64,000 nt of DNA from Collybia mongolica (lineage: Eukaryota; Basidiomycota; Agaricomycetes; Agaricales; Clitocybaceae), in the NCBI GenBank assembly GCA_013420905.1, contig JAAXNY010000009.1, forward strand, positions 3,038,001 to 3,102,000. Direction: 5' to 3'. A model generated the notes under the pieces. The model was not told where the DNA came from. It saw only the letters and a list, made by a program, of their open reading frames with translations, and did no database searches. Of the stretch, positions 1 through 10,058 are shown one piece after another. The stretch's first letter is position 1. Every line of letters begins with the position of its first letter. A program made the translations under genes and the position numbers.

Positions 1-798
1 CTCGACTTCGAAGTGTAACCTACATATTTGTTAAACCATCAGAAATGCGACATTTTCAAATACATACATTTCTGCAACGTTTTTACACCGATCCAAATTG
101 AGCCCTGCAACCCATGGTGCCTTTCTTGAGGCAGCGTTGGTCCTCTGTTTCTTGTTCGCGTATCCATCAGTGGGGTCAAAGACCATTTCGTACTTTCGTT
201 TGTGGCTCCCTTCGCCTGGCTTGTCCCTATACCGATTTCTGTCCTCATTTCTGTCTCTTTCCCTATCCCAATCTCTATACCTATGGTCCCGGTCCCGGTC
301 CCTAGCTCGTTCTCTGTCCCTGTCTCTATCTCTATCTCTGTCCCTCCCCCGACTCCTATCGCTTTTCCTTTCCCGACTTCGCTCCCTCGCAGAGGTTCTA
401 TCTCGTTCCTGGTCCCTAGATGAGGGAGGAGTTCGACCCCGCGTTTTTGATCGACGGTCTCTCTCCTCATCTAAATTATATATAGGTTCTTCGGCCTTTC
501 CTTTTCCTTTGTCATTGGTGCGGGGGCTGGCTGGTCGATGGTCGAAGGACGGTCCTGCTTCATCGTCCGAGTCACCTGGGAATGAAAATGGTATAAAATC
601 CTCCTCGAATGGTGCGGGTGCGTCAGCCTTCACATGTGCTGGACTGGGGGACGGTTCTTTTGGGGTCCCCGACCCACTAGGTTGTTGAGCATTCTGACGA
701 TCTTTGCTATCTCTTTTTTCTCGTCTTCGGCGCGCGCGGCGGTTTTCGATCGGATTTGTTTCCGCGGTGCCGGGCGATTTTGGTGGGGGGCTTCTCAT
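1..798 (-). CDS. Trf4/Cid14-type non-canonical poly(A) polymerase, N-terminal part (partial)
   Basis: This is the 5' end of a gene that leaves the window on the left. Exon 1 is 68-798, a 48-nt GT-AG intron covers 20-67, and exon 2 starts at 19. The first 240 residues are low-complexity and charged, with long runs of RD, RE and RS dipeptides. They are followed by the conserved entry APWVAGLNLDRCKNVAEM. Splicing continues this as L-H-F-E-V-E, matching the AEMLHREVEAF stretch in front of the nucleotidyltransferase domain of Trf4/PAPD5 proteins. Family members add short oligo(A) tails to nuclear RNAs in the TRAMP complex for exosome decay. The catalytic domain lies outside the window, so activity cannot be judged. 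The assignment rests on this short motif and the spliced continuation. Confidence 0.72.
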
Positions 799-2371
799 GA
801 ATATACCGGATGGTGTGTGAAGGGGCCAACACTAGATTTGACTAGACTTGGTTGGAAACGTTAAATAACGACCCGCAACGAGTGAGGTACTTGGAACGAT
901 CCCAAACAACAGCCTGACTTGATCACTGAGCTTACGTAAATCCTTCAAAATGCATATCTCCCTCAGGCAGATATCAATCGGAACCATCTATACACCCATT
1001 GTCGCGAGTTACAACCTCAAAGCTAACAGCATATTCTCTGTTCCTCACGTCTTTTGGAGCTCTATTCGTCCACTTTATCACACAATGATCCCTCATTTGG
1101 CCATTTCCATGCCTTCTGATACCCCCTCGACTGTCCATTTCCACTCTCATTGAAGACCAAGGTATCACTATGCGACAGTCGATACAAGACGTACGAAACT
1201 GACCATACTCAAATGCACAGATTCACCTCTTTTGAATGCGCGATACACCGCTACGCTCGCTGTATCGTTTATGTGAGTACGCTTGTAACTAGACCTATAA
1301 CGATATCATGGTGGAGGGAGTTTATCTCTTCCACTATTAACAGGATGTCATATAAAGTACATCTCAGATCTAAAGGATCTTGGCCCTCTTCATTACGCAA
1401 ATCTCGCTTGCTTTGCAGAAACACTGGTAGAAGCTTTCAATTTCAAGGCCAATGTCGAAGAATTATGAACGACAAACATTCATTCATTCATTTACACCGA
1501 GAAGTTTCAGTTCTCCCATACGATGAACCTGCGGATTGGGTGGCGTATTCCAGCCCCTATAAGAGACATCGGTACTCGCCCCTTCCTTTATCAAGTCTCT
1601 TCATATTCCCTTCCGCCACCGAAATATCGCCGTCGATGTCGAACAGCTATAGAACACATGATGCCCACTCACGAAGACTGGGATGGAGCTGCGCGCTGGA
1701 TTCGGCTTTGTTCACCGTTAATCAATGTCCCCTCCTCTGTAAAATAGTCGCATTTGCGCCACGGAGAGATGTGAATGCATGTTCGGCGATAAATCAGTCG
1801 AGTCGAACATCTGGGCGAACGTGATGCAAATTTATACTACCATCGACCCTCATTCAAAGACTACAAGAGAAGAAGAAATCAACCAGCAAGGTGCATCTTA
1901 ACCTAGGAAAGAAGCCCAGTGTCATGAAACTGGTCAGAACAGCAAGTGCCCTGTCAGCGTAACCGGATCCCGGAGGTGAGGCGAAAGTTCAACATCTTAA
2001 TGATCTTTGACGACACACAAGCACGCTGGAATGTGCAGACCCCACTCTCGCCCACATGACCGCACGCCTACAGAAAATGCATCGCAAGGAGGCCTACCAA
2101 CCCTTATTTTACAATGTCTAAACCATTTACACCCCCAAGTATCCAACATAGTGCTACATGAAGAAACGGGTAAAATAAACAACGCATTGAAAACCAAGGC
2201 AGCGCAAGGTTCAGGAGCAAAGCGAAAGAGTACACCAATAGTCCCGCCAAGTATACAACGATATTCAGCCCTTACAATACTAGGAACTTCTTCTCGGTTG
2301 TCAAGGTGTCGTCAGACTCGGCCTGGCTTTTCTAGAAAAACGAATAAGAAGGCATTGCGCTTTAGATGCGA
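799..2371. other. Gene-poor interval with unassigned open frames
   Basis: About 1.6 kb lies between the divergent 5' end of the Trf4-like gene and the 3' end of the membrane protein gene. I recognise no family here. A long plus-strand frame (1213-1824) is listed separately. Another plus frame at about 1345-1468 ends in a stop and reads like a terminal exon (SDLKDLGPLHYANLAC), and a minus frame lies at 974-1168. None could be joined into a convincing gene. Confidence 0.5.
1213..1824 (+). CDS. Hypothetical open reading frame, 203 residues
   Basis: The frame is open from the ATG at 1213 to the stop at 1824, long for chance in DNA of about 48% GC. The product is basic and rich in serine and arginine, with no signal peptide, membrane segment or family motif that I recognise. 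A second plus frame inside the same stretch (about 1345-1468) also looks protein-like, so the true gene may be a spliced mixture of frames rather than this single exon. No homology-type evidence supports it, and it may be spurious. Confidence 0.2.
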   Translation: MHRFTSFECAIHRYARCIVYVSTLVTRPITISWWREFISSTINRMSYKVHLRSKGSWPSSLRKSRLLCRNTGRSFQFQGQCRRIMNDKHSFIHLHREVSVLPYDEPADWVAYSSPYKRHRYSPLPLSSLFIFPSATEISPSMSNSYRTHDAHSRRLGWSCALDSALFTVNQCPLLCKIVAFAPRRDVNACSAINQSSRTSGRT

Positions 2372-3687
2372 TTAACGAACCATTAATGGCGCAGGCGTCG
2401 TACCATCAACATCCATATTTACTACCCTGTGGACTGAAACTGCTCCGACATCGTGGCTTTTGTAGTCGCTGAGCGGGATGTCGTGGGTCATCCGGCGGGA
2501 GGATGAAAACCGTGGTGCCCCTGTAGCCACACGGTTGAGTGCCCCACCACTATTCATACCGGAGCCGCTATTTTGGCCGGAAGACTCGCTGGAGAATCCA
2601 TCGAAGGCGGTGAAGACATTGCGGAATACTGTGGTCGCAGCAATGACCGATACCACCAACGCGAACGGTAGCGCAATAATATTCATCACAGGGTTGAGCC
2701 CTAGCGCAGCCATGACCGTTTGAACAAGATTGGCGCCGAAGGCGGCACAGAAGTACGCCTACGAAACCTGTTAAAATGTGACTGCTATAGGAAATACACG
2801 AAGTACTCACGATGCCGTCCCTCAAGAGTATATTCCCAAGAGTGCTCGCCCGACGTGATATTGACAACCTGTACGCGCACAAGAGCAAGATGACAAGGTC
2901 AAACGCCATTGCTGTATTTCGACAATCAATCAGTACAGCCTTTATTTGTTAGGGGGGCGAATAGCTCAACTATAGGCAAAGACAAAGACTAGGATCGGTT
3001 TAGGTGCGGTCGAGATAACGGCACAGACATTCCTTTGAGGATTCCACTTGGCTTTCGAAAAGCGGAACGCTACGATAACAATACTCGATCAATGGCAATA
3101 AATCCTCAGAGTCAGAACTAATCACTTTGGATCCAGAGTGCGACCTGAGCAAGGAACAGGATTCCCAAGAGTATAGTCACTTTCAAATCACGATGCCACA
3201 CGGCCCGTGTGCGCAGGACGAGAATTAACGAGGATCCGCAAGTCCCAATGGCATCAGCGACTACAATCGCGTTGAGCTCGAGAAATCGAAAGTAATCGAG
3301 GGAGTGCACCTTTGGAAATCCACGTCACCTCCTGACAAGGAATTTCGCTGATGGCGTTTAAATTTACAGCAATCGTGAAGATATGAAGGAGCATGCAGAT
3401 GCGACATATGAAATACAGCACCTGGAAAATAACGTGAGTGCCTGGAATATTGAGACTTAAATGACATACCATTGGCCATCGCCACTGGCGCTTTCCAGAA
3501 ACAATAGATATATCGAATCGGATCGTACTCAGGACATCCCAGGCTGCGACGCCACAGAGCACCAGCACAAATGCTCCATAAACCCCTGTAGTATAGGTGA
3601 GGTCTACCCATGGCCCTACTAGATGTTATATAACTACTCACGAGCATCGCGCGCGATCTCGGCGGGATCCAGGAAGTTCTTTGCCAT
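2372..3687 (-). CDS. Fungal seven-pass membrane protein (DUF6533-like)
   Basis: Seven exons splice to 330 residues: 3642-3687, 3470-3585, 3329-3421, 3126-3276, 2971-3069, 2811-2911 and 2372-2758. Every junction is phase-consistent. The start is MAKNFLDPAEIARDA. Roughly seven hydrophobic segments follow, including VYGAFVLVLCGVAAW, VLYFICRICMLLHIFTIAV, a segment ending SSLILVLRTRAVW, ILVFVFAY, MAFDLVILLLCAYRL and a C-terminal helix NIIALPFALVVSVIA. The LRTxAxW motif after helix 4 and the C-x-(E/L) pair before it are typical of the large basidiomycete family of DUF6533-type plasma membrane proteins. The roughly 70-residue tail is hydrophilic and Ser/Gly-rich, probably cytosolic. The function of this family is unknown; a receptor-like role is only a guess from topology. 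Confidence 0.72.
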
Positions 3688-5025
3688 GGGGGGTTTATGG
3701 GGGGGGTGATTTTTGGGCACAAGTCATAGGAGTGCTGCAATTTTTATGGTTAGAGTACTCCCCATCCGAGTAAACGTGAGATCAAGGAAAACGACCCTGG
3801 ATTAGCCATATCAAGCGAAATCTCGGGGGATGTTCCAAAGTGAAAACGTCTATTGAAGGTGAAACCCGACCCGTTCTCAAGGCTTTTCACTGATAAGATT
3901 ATTATGGGGGCAGGGGGAAAAAAAAGACCGAGCGGCCCAGTAACACATCGGGACCATCTAGTTGTTGCCCGGCCAAAGATTCCAGTGTATTGTTTCCACG
4001 GGTAGTCAGTTCCATTGATGATCTGCCAGTGCTAGCAGAGTTATCTGATGGAACCTGCTTGGGATGTCATCTAGGTGAGTGCCGATGTACTACAGAATGT
4101 CAGAATAAGTACGGGCTACCACGTATGGGTGGAGCTTCAAATTTAGTACGGGTGAAGCCTGATTCGCCCATAAAATCATTCATTTGAGGCGAGGGCTCAG
4201 ATTTCTGGCCCTCTTACTGCATTTACAGGGGGTTCAGGGTTCGAGAGCCTCCGGGATAATCTTCGCTTTCTAGCCCCTTGCAGCCTTGGTTCTCGTGAGC
4301 CACGAGCTGTGGCGTTGCGAGTGAAATTGGTGCGACGAGCCTGAACAAGTACTAGAAAGCGAACCTGAACATGCTGATGTGGGAAAGATTGGGGATTGAT
4401 GTGCAATGGGTTGCGATTCGGAAGGAAAAATTTAGCTCGTGTTCCTGCGTCGTGAGAGGGTGAACAAAAGGTTCTAGAACAAATGGACAACGGTTTTGGC
4501 AACCTTGTGGCTTGACCAAAACGATGGGATATTGAGCTGATCAAAGGATGAGGATTCCTGTCTTTGCATACTCGTCAGTGTTGATCGAATCCTTTAAAAC
4601 TCAAATCCTGTTCTGTCAGGTGTGCACGCATTCATGGTCGATCTCTCACTAACTTACACGAAGTACTGACTACACGTTGAGTTAACATATAATCCCTATT
4701 TCCGACCGTCTTCATGCCAGCAGCACCTGAAAGACCGATAATGTTCATTGCGCTTGATCGGCCCCCTCTTGGTCAGGCCCACCACGCGGATAGTGGTACC
4801 TGGAGGTTATTACAACTTTGATGATACTGACGAGTAGCTATCACTGTGGTACCTTTTTCTGGTGTTGCGATCTTGTGGCCCTGGGTGTCGGACCTTTTGT
4901 TGACTGACACATTCACAACCCCACACTCATATATTTTTGTGCGACCAATGCGACAAGAACAACGTTTTCTGTTCCATCCCACTGTCTCATACTGACCATA
5001 GTAGGCGCTCGTCTTTGCCATCATT
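3688..5025. other. Intergenic region between divergent genes
   Basis: This 1.3-kb stretch separates the minus-strand membrane protein gene from the plus-strand amidohydrolase gene and should hold both promoters. A 115-codon minus frame (4197-4544) and a 125-codon minus frame (4773-5150) look like chance openings; the second overlaps the amidohydrolase signal-peptide exon. I see no RNA gene or repeat here. Confidence 0.5.
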
Positions 5026-6571
5026 ATGAAGACGTCCACTCTCTTCGCCATCGCACTTTCTTTTTGTGTCTCTTCCGTCCTTGCCCAGGAAAATGTCACA
5101 GATACTATCGTTAGCAATGCTGCCGCAGGCATGTTTATTGTAAAAAGCATAGATTCAGTACAATCCTAACCTCCTTATGTTTTTCCAGACAGTATCGATC
5201 TCTCCGTTCTCGACTTCCTTGATGAAGCACTCGGTGAAATTACTGCCGTTTACGACGCACCGGAAGCTCGTAAACGTAGCAATGGCCCTTTAACATCTCG
5301 CCAAGAGACTGCTACTATAATTGATGTTCACAGTCAGTTTTATAATCATTTCCCCCAAACAACCTACCTGAACGCATCACCCCAGCACACGTCGTTCCTT
5401 CCTGGTACAAGAGTCTCGTGCCCAAGACGGGAGGAAATCCCACTCCTGACTGGGATCTAGCATCGTACCTTGCTTTTATGGAGGCCCAGGGCATTGCTCG
5501 CTCCGTTTTCTCGTTTTCGGCTCCTGGACCAAATGTCTTTCAAGGCAATAAACTTGCCACTATTGCCTTGGCCCGTCTTATCAATGAGCAATCAGCTGCC
5601 TACTGCCGCACACATCCGACTAAACTTAACTTCTACGCTGTTGTCCCCCTGCCGTACACTGCGGAGGCGATCACTGAGGCCAATTATGCCCTCAATACCC
5701 TTGGTGCTGTCGGAATTATACTCACCTCGAATTATGAAGGCCTTTACCTTGGAAACGTTCAATTCAAGCCGTTCTTCTCTGCCATAAACAACCGAGGAGG
5801 AAGACAGATCCTTTCTATCCACCCAAGCACTCCATACATTAAAGTGAACAATAAACTGGTCGAAGCTAACCCAACTCCTTACGCCACTGGCAATATTGAG
5901 TTCTAGTACGTCGCCATTCGATCTCATCCCGCCAAGATCTCATGGCAGATGTCAGCTTCGAGACTGCACGTACACTCATGGATCTCACGCTAACCCAGAC
6001 CATTCATACTTATACTAATATCCACTACGTTATACCCCACGGTAAGGCTCCTTTATATATCTACAGGGTAATCATCTGACTTCTAGCCTTTCCTAGTGGG
6101 AGGTGCCTTCCCTGCTGCCATAGATCGTATCCTCAAGTCGGCACCCACTATCTATGACTCCTCCATGGCCATCTACGCTACTCGGTTTGTTACCTAGCGC
6201 TCGACATTGATGCCTAAATCTAATCGTTTTCAGGTTCTGGTGGGACTCCGCTGGACCCACATACTACCACCAAGTCTCCGGTCTCTTAGGCTGCGGAATT
6301 CCCAAGTCTCAACTTCTGTTTGGGACGGTACGCTTCAGACTGATATCATATACAATTTTTCCTGATTCGAAATCCCAGGATTTCCCCTACGCACCTTCAT
6401 TCACCCAAGCTGCTTCCTTGGCGGCAGTGAAGACGTCGTCTCTTCTTAGCTCTCTTGAGAGGACGGCGCTATTCACATCCAACCCAAAGACGCTCTTTGG
6501 TAATAAGATCGCATGTGAGTTGTTTTGCCTTGCGCTTCTGTGGCTGCGCTGAATCAAATGCTGTAGGGTAA
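5026..6571 (+). CDS. Secreted amidohydrolase 2 family protein (ACMSD / 6-MSA decarboxylase-like)
   Basis: Eight exons give 391 residues: 5026-5128, 5189-5332, 5386-5905, 5956-6041, 6097-6184, 6234-6327, 6379-6514 and 6567-6571. The N terminus MKTSTLFAIALSFCVSSVLA is a clear signal peptide. Family landmarks of the TIM-barrel amidohydrolase 2 group are present: IDVHTHVVPSWY (metal-binding HxH), the PHVGGAFPAAIDR histidine loop and GTDFPY with the metal-binding aspartate. Members decarboxylate small aromatic acids such as 6-methylsalicylate, gamma-resorcylate or ACMS. The secretion signal is unusual for that chemistry and suggests an extracellular or vesicular substrate; this is inference. Intron 1 uses a GC donor (CAG|GCATGT at 5129). 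The gene appears intact. Confidence 0.88.
5129..5188 (+). other. GC-AG intron in the amidohydrolase gene
   Basis: The exon before this intron ends CAG and the intron opens GCATGT; it closes with TTTTTCCAG. Only this cut joins the signal-peptide exon in frame (phase 1) to the next exon. GC donors are a minor but accepted class of fungal U2 introns. Confidence 0.6.
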
Positions 6572-7102
6572 TTATTTGGCGTCCAGGCGTATACATATAT
6601 TGTAACTCTTGGATTTTTGGAAGAAATAGATTGCAATAATATCACAGCAACCCGGTGGTCCTGTCCCCGCGTGGATTATTGAGTGACCTTCACCCCCATA
6701 TTGGACCTACCCTGACATACCAGGCTGAGTTCTATCCGGGGATGCCAGTATGGGTCCCCTTGGGCCGTTGAGGTGTGTCAAAGATCAGAAGCTATACCTT
6801 GTTGTCGAAAGCAAATAAACCCTTGTCGGAGAGTTGAGGACACGTGAGACAACGACTCTTGCCTTTGTCCCCCATGAGCTCCCAGTCGTCATCCCATAAA
6901 ACCAAAGTTCATATTATCATCATGTGAATTTTTGCATAGGTTCTTACAGCAGGACTGGCCTTAGAATAATTGTTTTTCCACTGTAGTTCTCGTATATCCC
7001 GCCGTTAACAAACAATCGCTGGTGCGCTCCGGATCAATTCAACCGATACAACGGCCACTGTTTTAGCTTCATCCGTCACACTGTTTAACAAATCGTGCTC
7101 AC
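6572..7102. other. Intergenic region between convergent genes
   Basis: The 531 bases between the stop of the amidohydrolase and the stop of the ABM-like gene should hold both 3' untranslated regions. No open frame or repeat of note is visible. Confidence 0.5.
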
Positions 7103-7657
7103 TCAGTTGCCTTCCGACAAAGCCAGACGCTCCATTATCATCGTGTGGTTTTGTCCCCCAATTTGTGCGTGCGATACACCTGGGACCCTCCTGGTATCAT
7201 TATCATAAGCGAATACTTCATACTTTGTCCCTTCCGGCCCCGATTCCAGGTCTATGCCAACTCCCGTCCAAGTTGGTGTGTCCTGCACATAGTCCAATTT
7301 ATCCGTGGTTTCCTTCCCAGACTTCCTCACAACAACCACTGTCGCGTCCCGCACCTCGGTCCCGGTGAAATTGACGTCCAGATGGAACAGCCTCAAAACC
7401 TTTAAATAAGGTGCGGACAAGCGCAACAAATCCTGGTTCGTGTCATTCTCGATCCAATTCATATGAGAGCCAACATCGTCCCAACCGGAAGTGAGATAGA
7501 TGATCGATTTATCGGTCGCGTCCTCGAAGAAGTATAATGGAAAATTAGAGACGGCAGATTGTCGTGTGTTGATGGCTCTGAAGAGCTCTAAGATATGAGG
7601 GGAGTGAAACTCGTGAGGTGGGAGTAATTGGAGGGCTGCAAGCTCTATGATAGGCAT
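7103..7657 (-). CDS. ABM-like (dimeric alpha-beta barrel) hypothetical protein
   Basis: A single uninterrupted exon starting at ATG encodes 184 residues. The opening MPIIELAALQLLPPHEF and the pattern of a strand, a helix ending in an INTRQSA-type turn, then YFFEDATDKSIIYLTSGWDD resemble fungal proteins of the antibiotic-biosynthesis-monooxygenase (ABM) type ferredoxin-like fold. Two such half-domains would fit the length. No catalytic residues can be assigned. There is no signal peptide or membrane segment, so a cytosolic protein is expected. Its upstream region contains one of two copies of a short duplicated segment (7676 and 8200). The fold call is from general resemblance only. Confidence 0.55.
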   Translation of the reverse strand: MPIIELAALQLLPPHEFHSPHILELFRAINTRQSAVSNFPLYFFEDATDKSIIYLTSGWDDVGSHMNWIENDTNQDLLRLSAPYLKVLRLFHLDVNFTGTEVRDATVVVVRKSGKETTDKLDYVQDTPTWTGVGIDLESGPEGTKYEVFAYDNDTRRVPGVSHAQIGGQNHTMIMERLALSEGN

Positions 7658-7675
7658 GATTTAGGTAGATGGAAG

Positions 7676-7790
7676 CTTCTCTGAGCTTACGTCGCCTGAT
7701 GATATCACTGCATTTGAATAAATAGCGGTAATCAGACCGTACAGCCTCAATTTAAACACTAAACGTTGTCGAGATATCATGAACGACGGA
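7676..7790. repeat. Diverged direct repeat, copy A
   Basis: This segment upstream of the ABM-like gene contains AGCTTACGTCGCCTGATG, then a GATATC, a CCTC block and TCGAGATATCATGA. The same blocks recur in the same order and at similar spacing at 8200-8310. The first 18 bases are identical between copies and the rest has drifted. Confidence 0.55.
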
Positions 7791-7978
7791 CTCACAAGAT
7801 TTGGTTAGAAAACGTAGTTCCTCACGAACTAGGTGACCTACTTGTGGATGATAAAGTTTGGCTGCAAACGATCGAGCAAGCTGGCCAGGGTGCTCTGACG
7901 TTCCTAGACGGAATACAGGATAGCAGTGGCTACGATACGGGAATGTGCCAAAAAGAGCTGGAGGATAGAGGATTATAA
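7766..7978 (+). CDS. Short hypothetical frame, 70 residues
   Basis: This small plus frame between the ABM-like gene and the CE16 gene reads acidic and protein-like (for example LENVVPHELGDLLVDDKVWL). It matches nothing I recognise, has no signal peptide and lacks a clear intron structure. It may be a fragment of a lost gene between the two repeat copies or a chance opening. Confidence 0.15.
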   Translation: MSRYHERRTHKIWLENVVPHELGDLLVDDKVWLQTIEQAGQGALTFLDGIQDSSGYDTGMCQKELEDRGL

Positions 7979-8199
7979 TTTTGTGTAATTTGATTGGGAC
8001 CGTTCTTGAGGACGCATAGATTGGGTGAATATTTGAGGTTGTTTATTATGCAAGAGAGCGTCGTATTGGGTGGAGAACGTGAACCTCACGGTGAAATTCG
8101 CTCTGTATTGACATTTCCAAGTAGAAGCAATTGGAGTGCGTGGTTTAGGTGAATGTTTCCGAGGACTATGGAGCTCAATTAATGAGACTGGATGAACTC

Positions 8200-8310
8200 A
8201 GTTACTCAGCTTACGTCGCCTGATGCGATATCGTACATTTTTTACAGTGGTAAGTGTACAACCTCGTGTTAGGCACTGAGCAAAGTCGAGATAGCATGAG
8301 CAATAGACCT
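8200..8310. repeat. Diverged direct repeat, copy B
   Basis: Second copy of the segment at 7676-7790, lying just past the stop codon of the CE16 gene. It shares the 18-base core AGCTTACGTCGCCTGATG and the later TCGAGAT-x-GCATGA block in the same orientation. Confidence 0.55.
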
Positions 8311-8322
8311 GTATAATTAGAG

Positions 8323-9734
8323 TTAGAGAATATCTCTCTCTATGAGCAGAGGTACCCACTCGTGCACAGTAAATAAAGGATGTAACGAATTGAGCCAACT
8401 GAGGTGTAAAAAATCATTAAACAAGAACAAGAGGGATAACAATGTACTAACAAGTAACTGGAAACAGGCGCGCAAGGAGGGATTTGAGTAGTCCTCTGCG
8501 GAGTTCCATTCTGGTATGCCTCACAGAACCCCGTCGAGTTTGCAAATCCCAGCATTTTGGCATTGTCTAAGAATAGATTGAAGATCGGCTGGGTATCAAA
8601 GATATTCACTTGGTTCAGATCCCTGTGCCTGGCCTTGAATCGTGCGACTGTACGCTCTAGTCTGACATTGTAATCCGCATTGAACCCTCTAAGTCTTTTG
8701 CTGACTGCGAGGCCTTGTTGCAGGAAGATTGGAGCTCGGTCTGTTGGTGGAACGGTGAGAAAGAGAAATGAACGAGCTCCATGCTTGTGCAGGTCCTCAA
8801 TCTTGACGAATGTCAGGTCGAAAACTCGGGCGTGGGGCTAAACATACCTGGGTATCTAGTCTATTAAGGAGTGTATCGTAGAATTGGGGTCTGGTGATGT
8901 TTGTCTGCGGAGTCACCCCGTTCAGGATACTGTAAAAAAGGAAGGAGAAATGGATGTTTACCCAGCCAAATGAATTTCCCTGTACAATGCATTCAGTAAA
9001 GATGGCCGGAAACACATCAGACGTTGACTTCTGTTATGCCTACCACGTCGTTAATACCTATCCAGAATGCGAAAAGTGAGTTCGAGCTGTCCCATTTCGC
9101 GCCTTGGGGTTTTTGGGCCAGAAGCGTATTGAATTGTTTGATTTGGTCTACAATAGATCTATTCCATATATTATACAAAGCAACAGGGTAATGGGAGATA
9201 GTCGAATCTCACAAGACGGTCGGCAAGAACGGGGGCACTAGAGCCGCATCGATCGTCGCCCCACCCGATGCCAGATTGAAGACCTGAAGAATGTTATGTT
9301 CAGACGAGGGTCAGGCTCGGAAATCACTTGAATACTTATTTTGGTGTTAGTTAGATTATAAGTATCACCTAGGAGCAAACTTTTTAGTAGAAAAGGCACT
9401 AGCACGCGAATATTATCACACCCAGGTATTGGACCCAGTTGGGCCCGTTTGAGGACGTCTATCGCACTATGATGAGATGTTCTGGATTTCGATGGTGTCA
9501 CTCACAAATCCTGGAGCGGGTGAGTCAACGCCAGCTGAAATATTAAAGCCTAGGCACAAATTTGATTGTTGGAGCCTCAATATAGTCTGTTGGAATAAAT
9601 GCGAGACCGGTGGTAGTATACGAGTCCCCAAATGTAAACAAGAACTTCGTCCTGCCCCAAGTGAGCTTTCCAAGCACTGCGTTGACCACAGAAAGCAGGA
9701 AAATGGGGATCGTCAAAAAAGAAGATATGAACAT
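8323..9734 (-). CDS. Secreted SGNH/GDSL carbohydrate esterase (CE16-type)
   Basis: Nine exons give 326 residues: 9608-9734, 9506-9549, 9422-9458, 9340-9368, 9213-9283, 9044-9158, 8848-8979, 8452-8801 and 8323-8398. The start is the ATG at 9734 followed by a signal peptide (MFISSFLTIPIFLLSVVNA). Block I is FTFGDSYTTTGFN with the nucleophile serine. Others are PNWVQYLG, the NLASGGATID glycine block, FWIGINDVGNSFGW (asparagine block) and NSLHP near the C terminus with the catalytic histidine. This order is typical of CE16 acetylesterases that remove acetyl groups from plant cell-wall sugars. Intron 4 begins AT rather than GT (see 9284-9339), so the copy may be mis-spliced. Otherwise intact. Confidence 0.85.
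9284..9339 (-). other. Non-canonical AT-AG intron in the CE16 gene
   Basis: The exon ends ACC AAA and the next begins GTC TTC AAT, giving the expected TNTK-VFNLASGG. The 56-base gap opens ATAAGTATTC and ends TTCTTCAG. It matches a GTAAGT donor except that the first base is A. No in-frame GT alternative exists nearby. Confidence 0.55.
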
Positions 9735-10058
9735 TCCTGGCAAGGGCACCGATGCAGGATACGGCGGCCTTGGAAAGTACTTTAAGTACGTCTCTTATGT
9801 GGGTAGTGTAGCCCGAAGATCCCCCGGTTGGCTTCTGTGTTTGAGGAGCATAAAATCCGTATGGGAAGATTGAAGCATATTAGCATATCCGCGCAGCATA
9901 TTTGAGGGATGTGTGAAAAGCGGGGAGATGACCGGTGGCTATGGTCGTGGTTAGACGGGTCAGGTGGGGTCGAAGAGAACTTCCAGAAATGGAAATTGAT
10001 ACATTTCGCACTCACTGTCTACCCATGACCTCGTCGAGTTTATCTACATAATCATACC
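9735..10058. promoter_or_regulatory. Shared upstream region of the CE16 and AP-2 mu genes
   Basis: The 324 bases between two divergently oriented start codons must contain both promoters. I see no clear TATA element that decides either start. Confidence 0.4.

Noticed and set aside
98..688. Plus-strand frame rich in Ser, Leu and Arg
   Set aside because: Antisense shadow of the RD/RS-rich coding sequence of the Trf4-like gene; low-complexity DNA keeps several frames open.
3277..3328. Possible frameshift in the seven-pass membrane protein
   Set aside because: A normal 52-nt GT-AG intron (GTGACG to CTCGAG) restores frame and gives the family-typical spacing between helices.
4197..4544. 115-codon minus frame
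   Set aside because: Basic, disordered sequence without start context, splicing or family resemblance in an intergenic region.
9543..9749. Start of the CE16 gene at 9749
   Set aside because: That codon is GTG; the ATG at 9734 begins the signal peptide directly.
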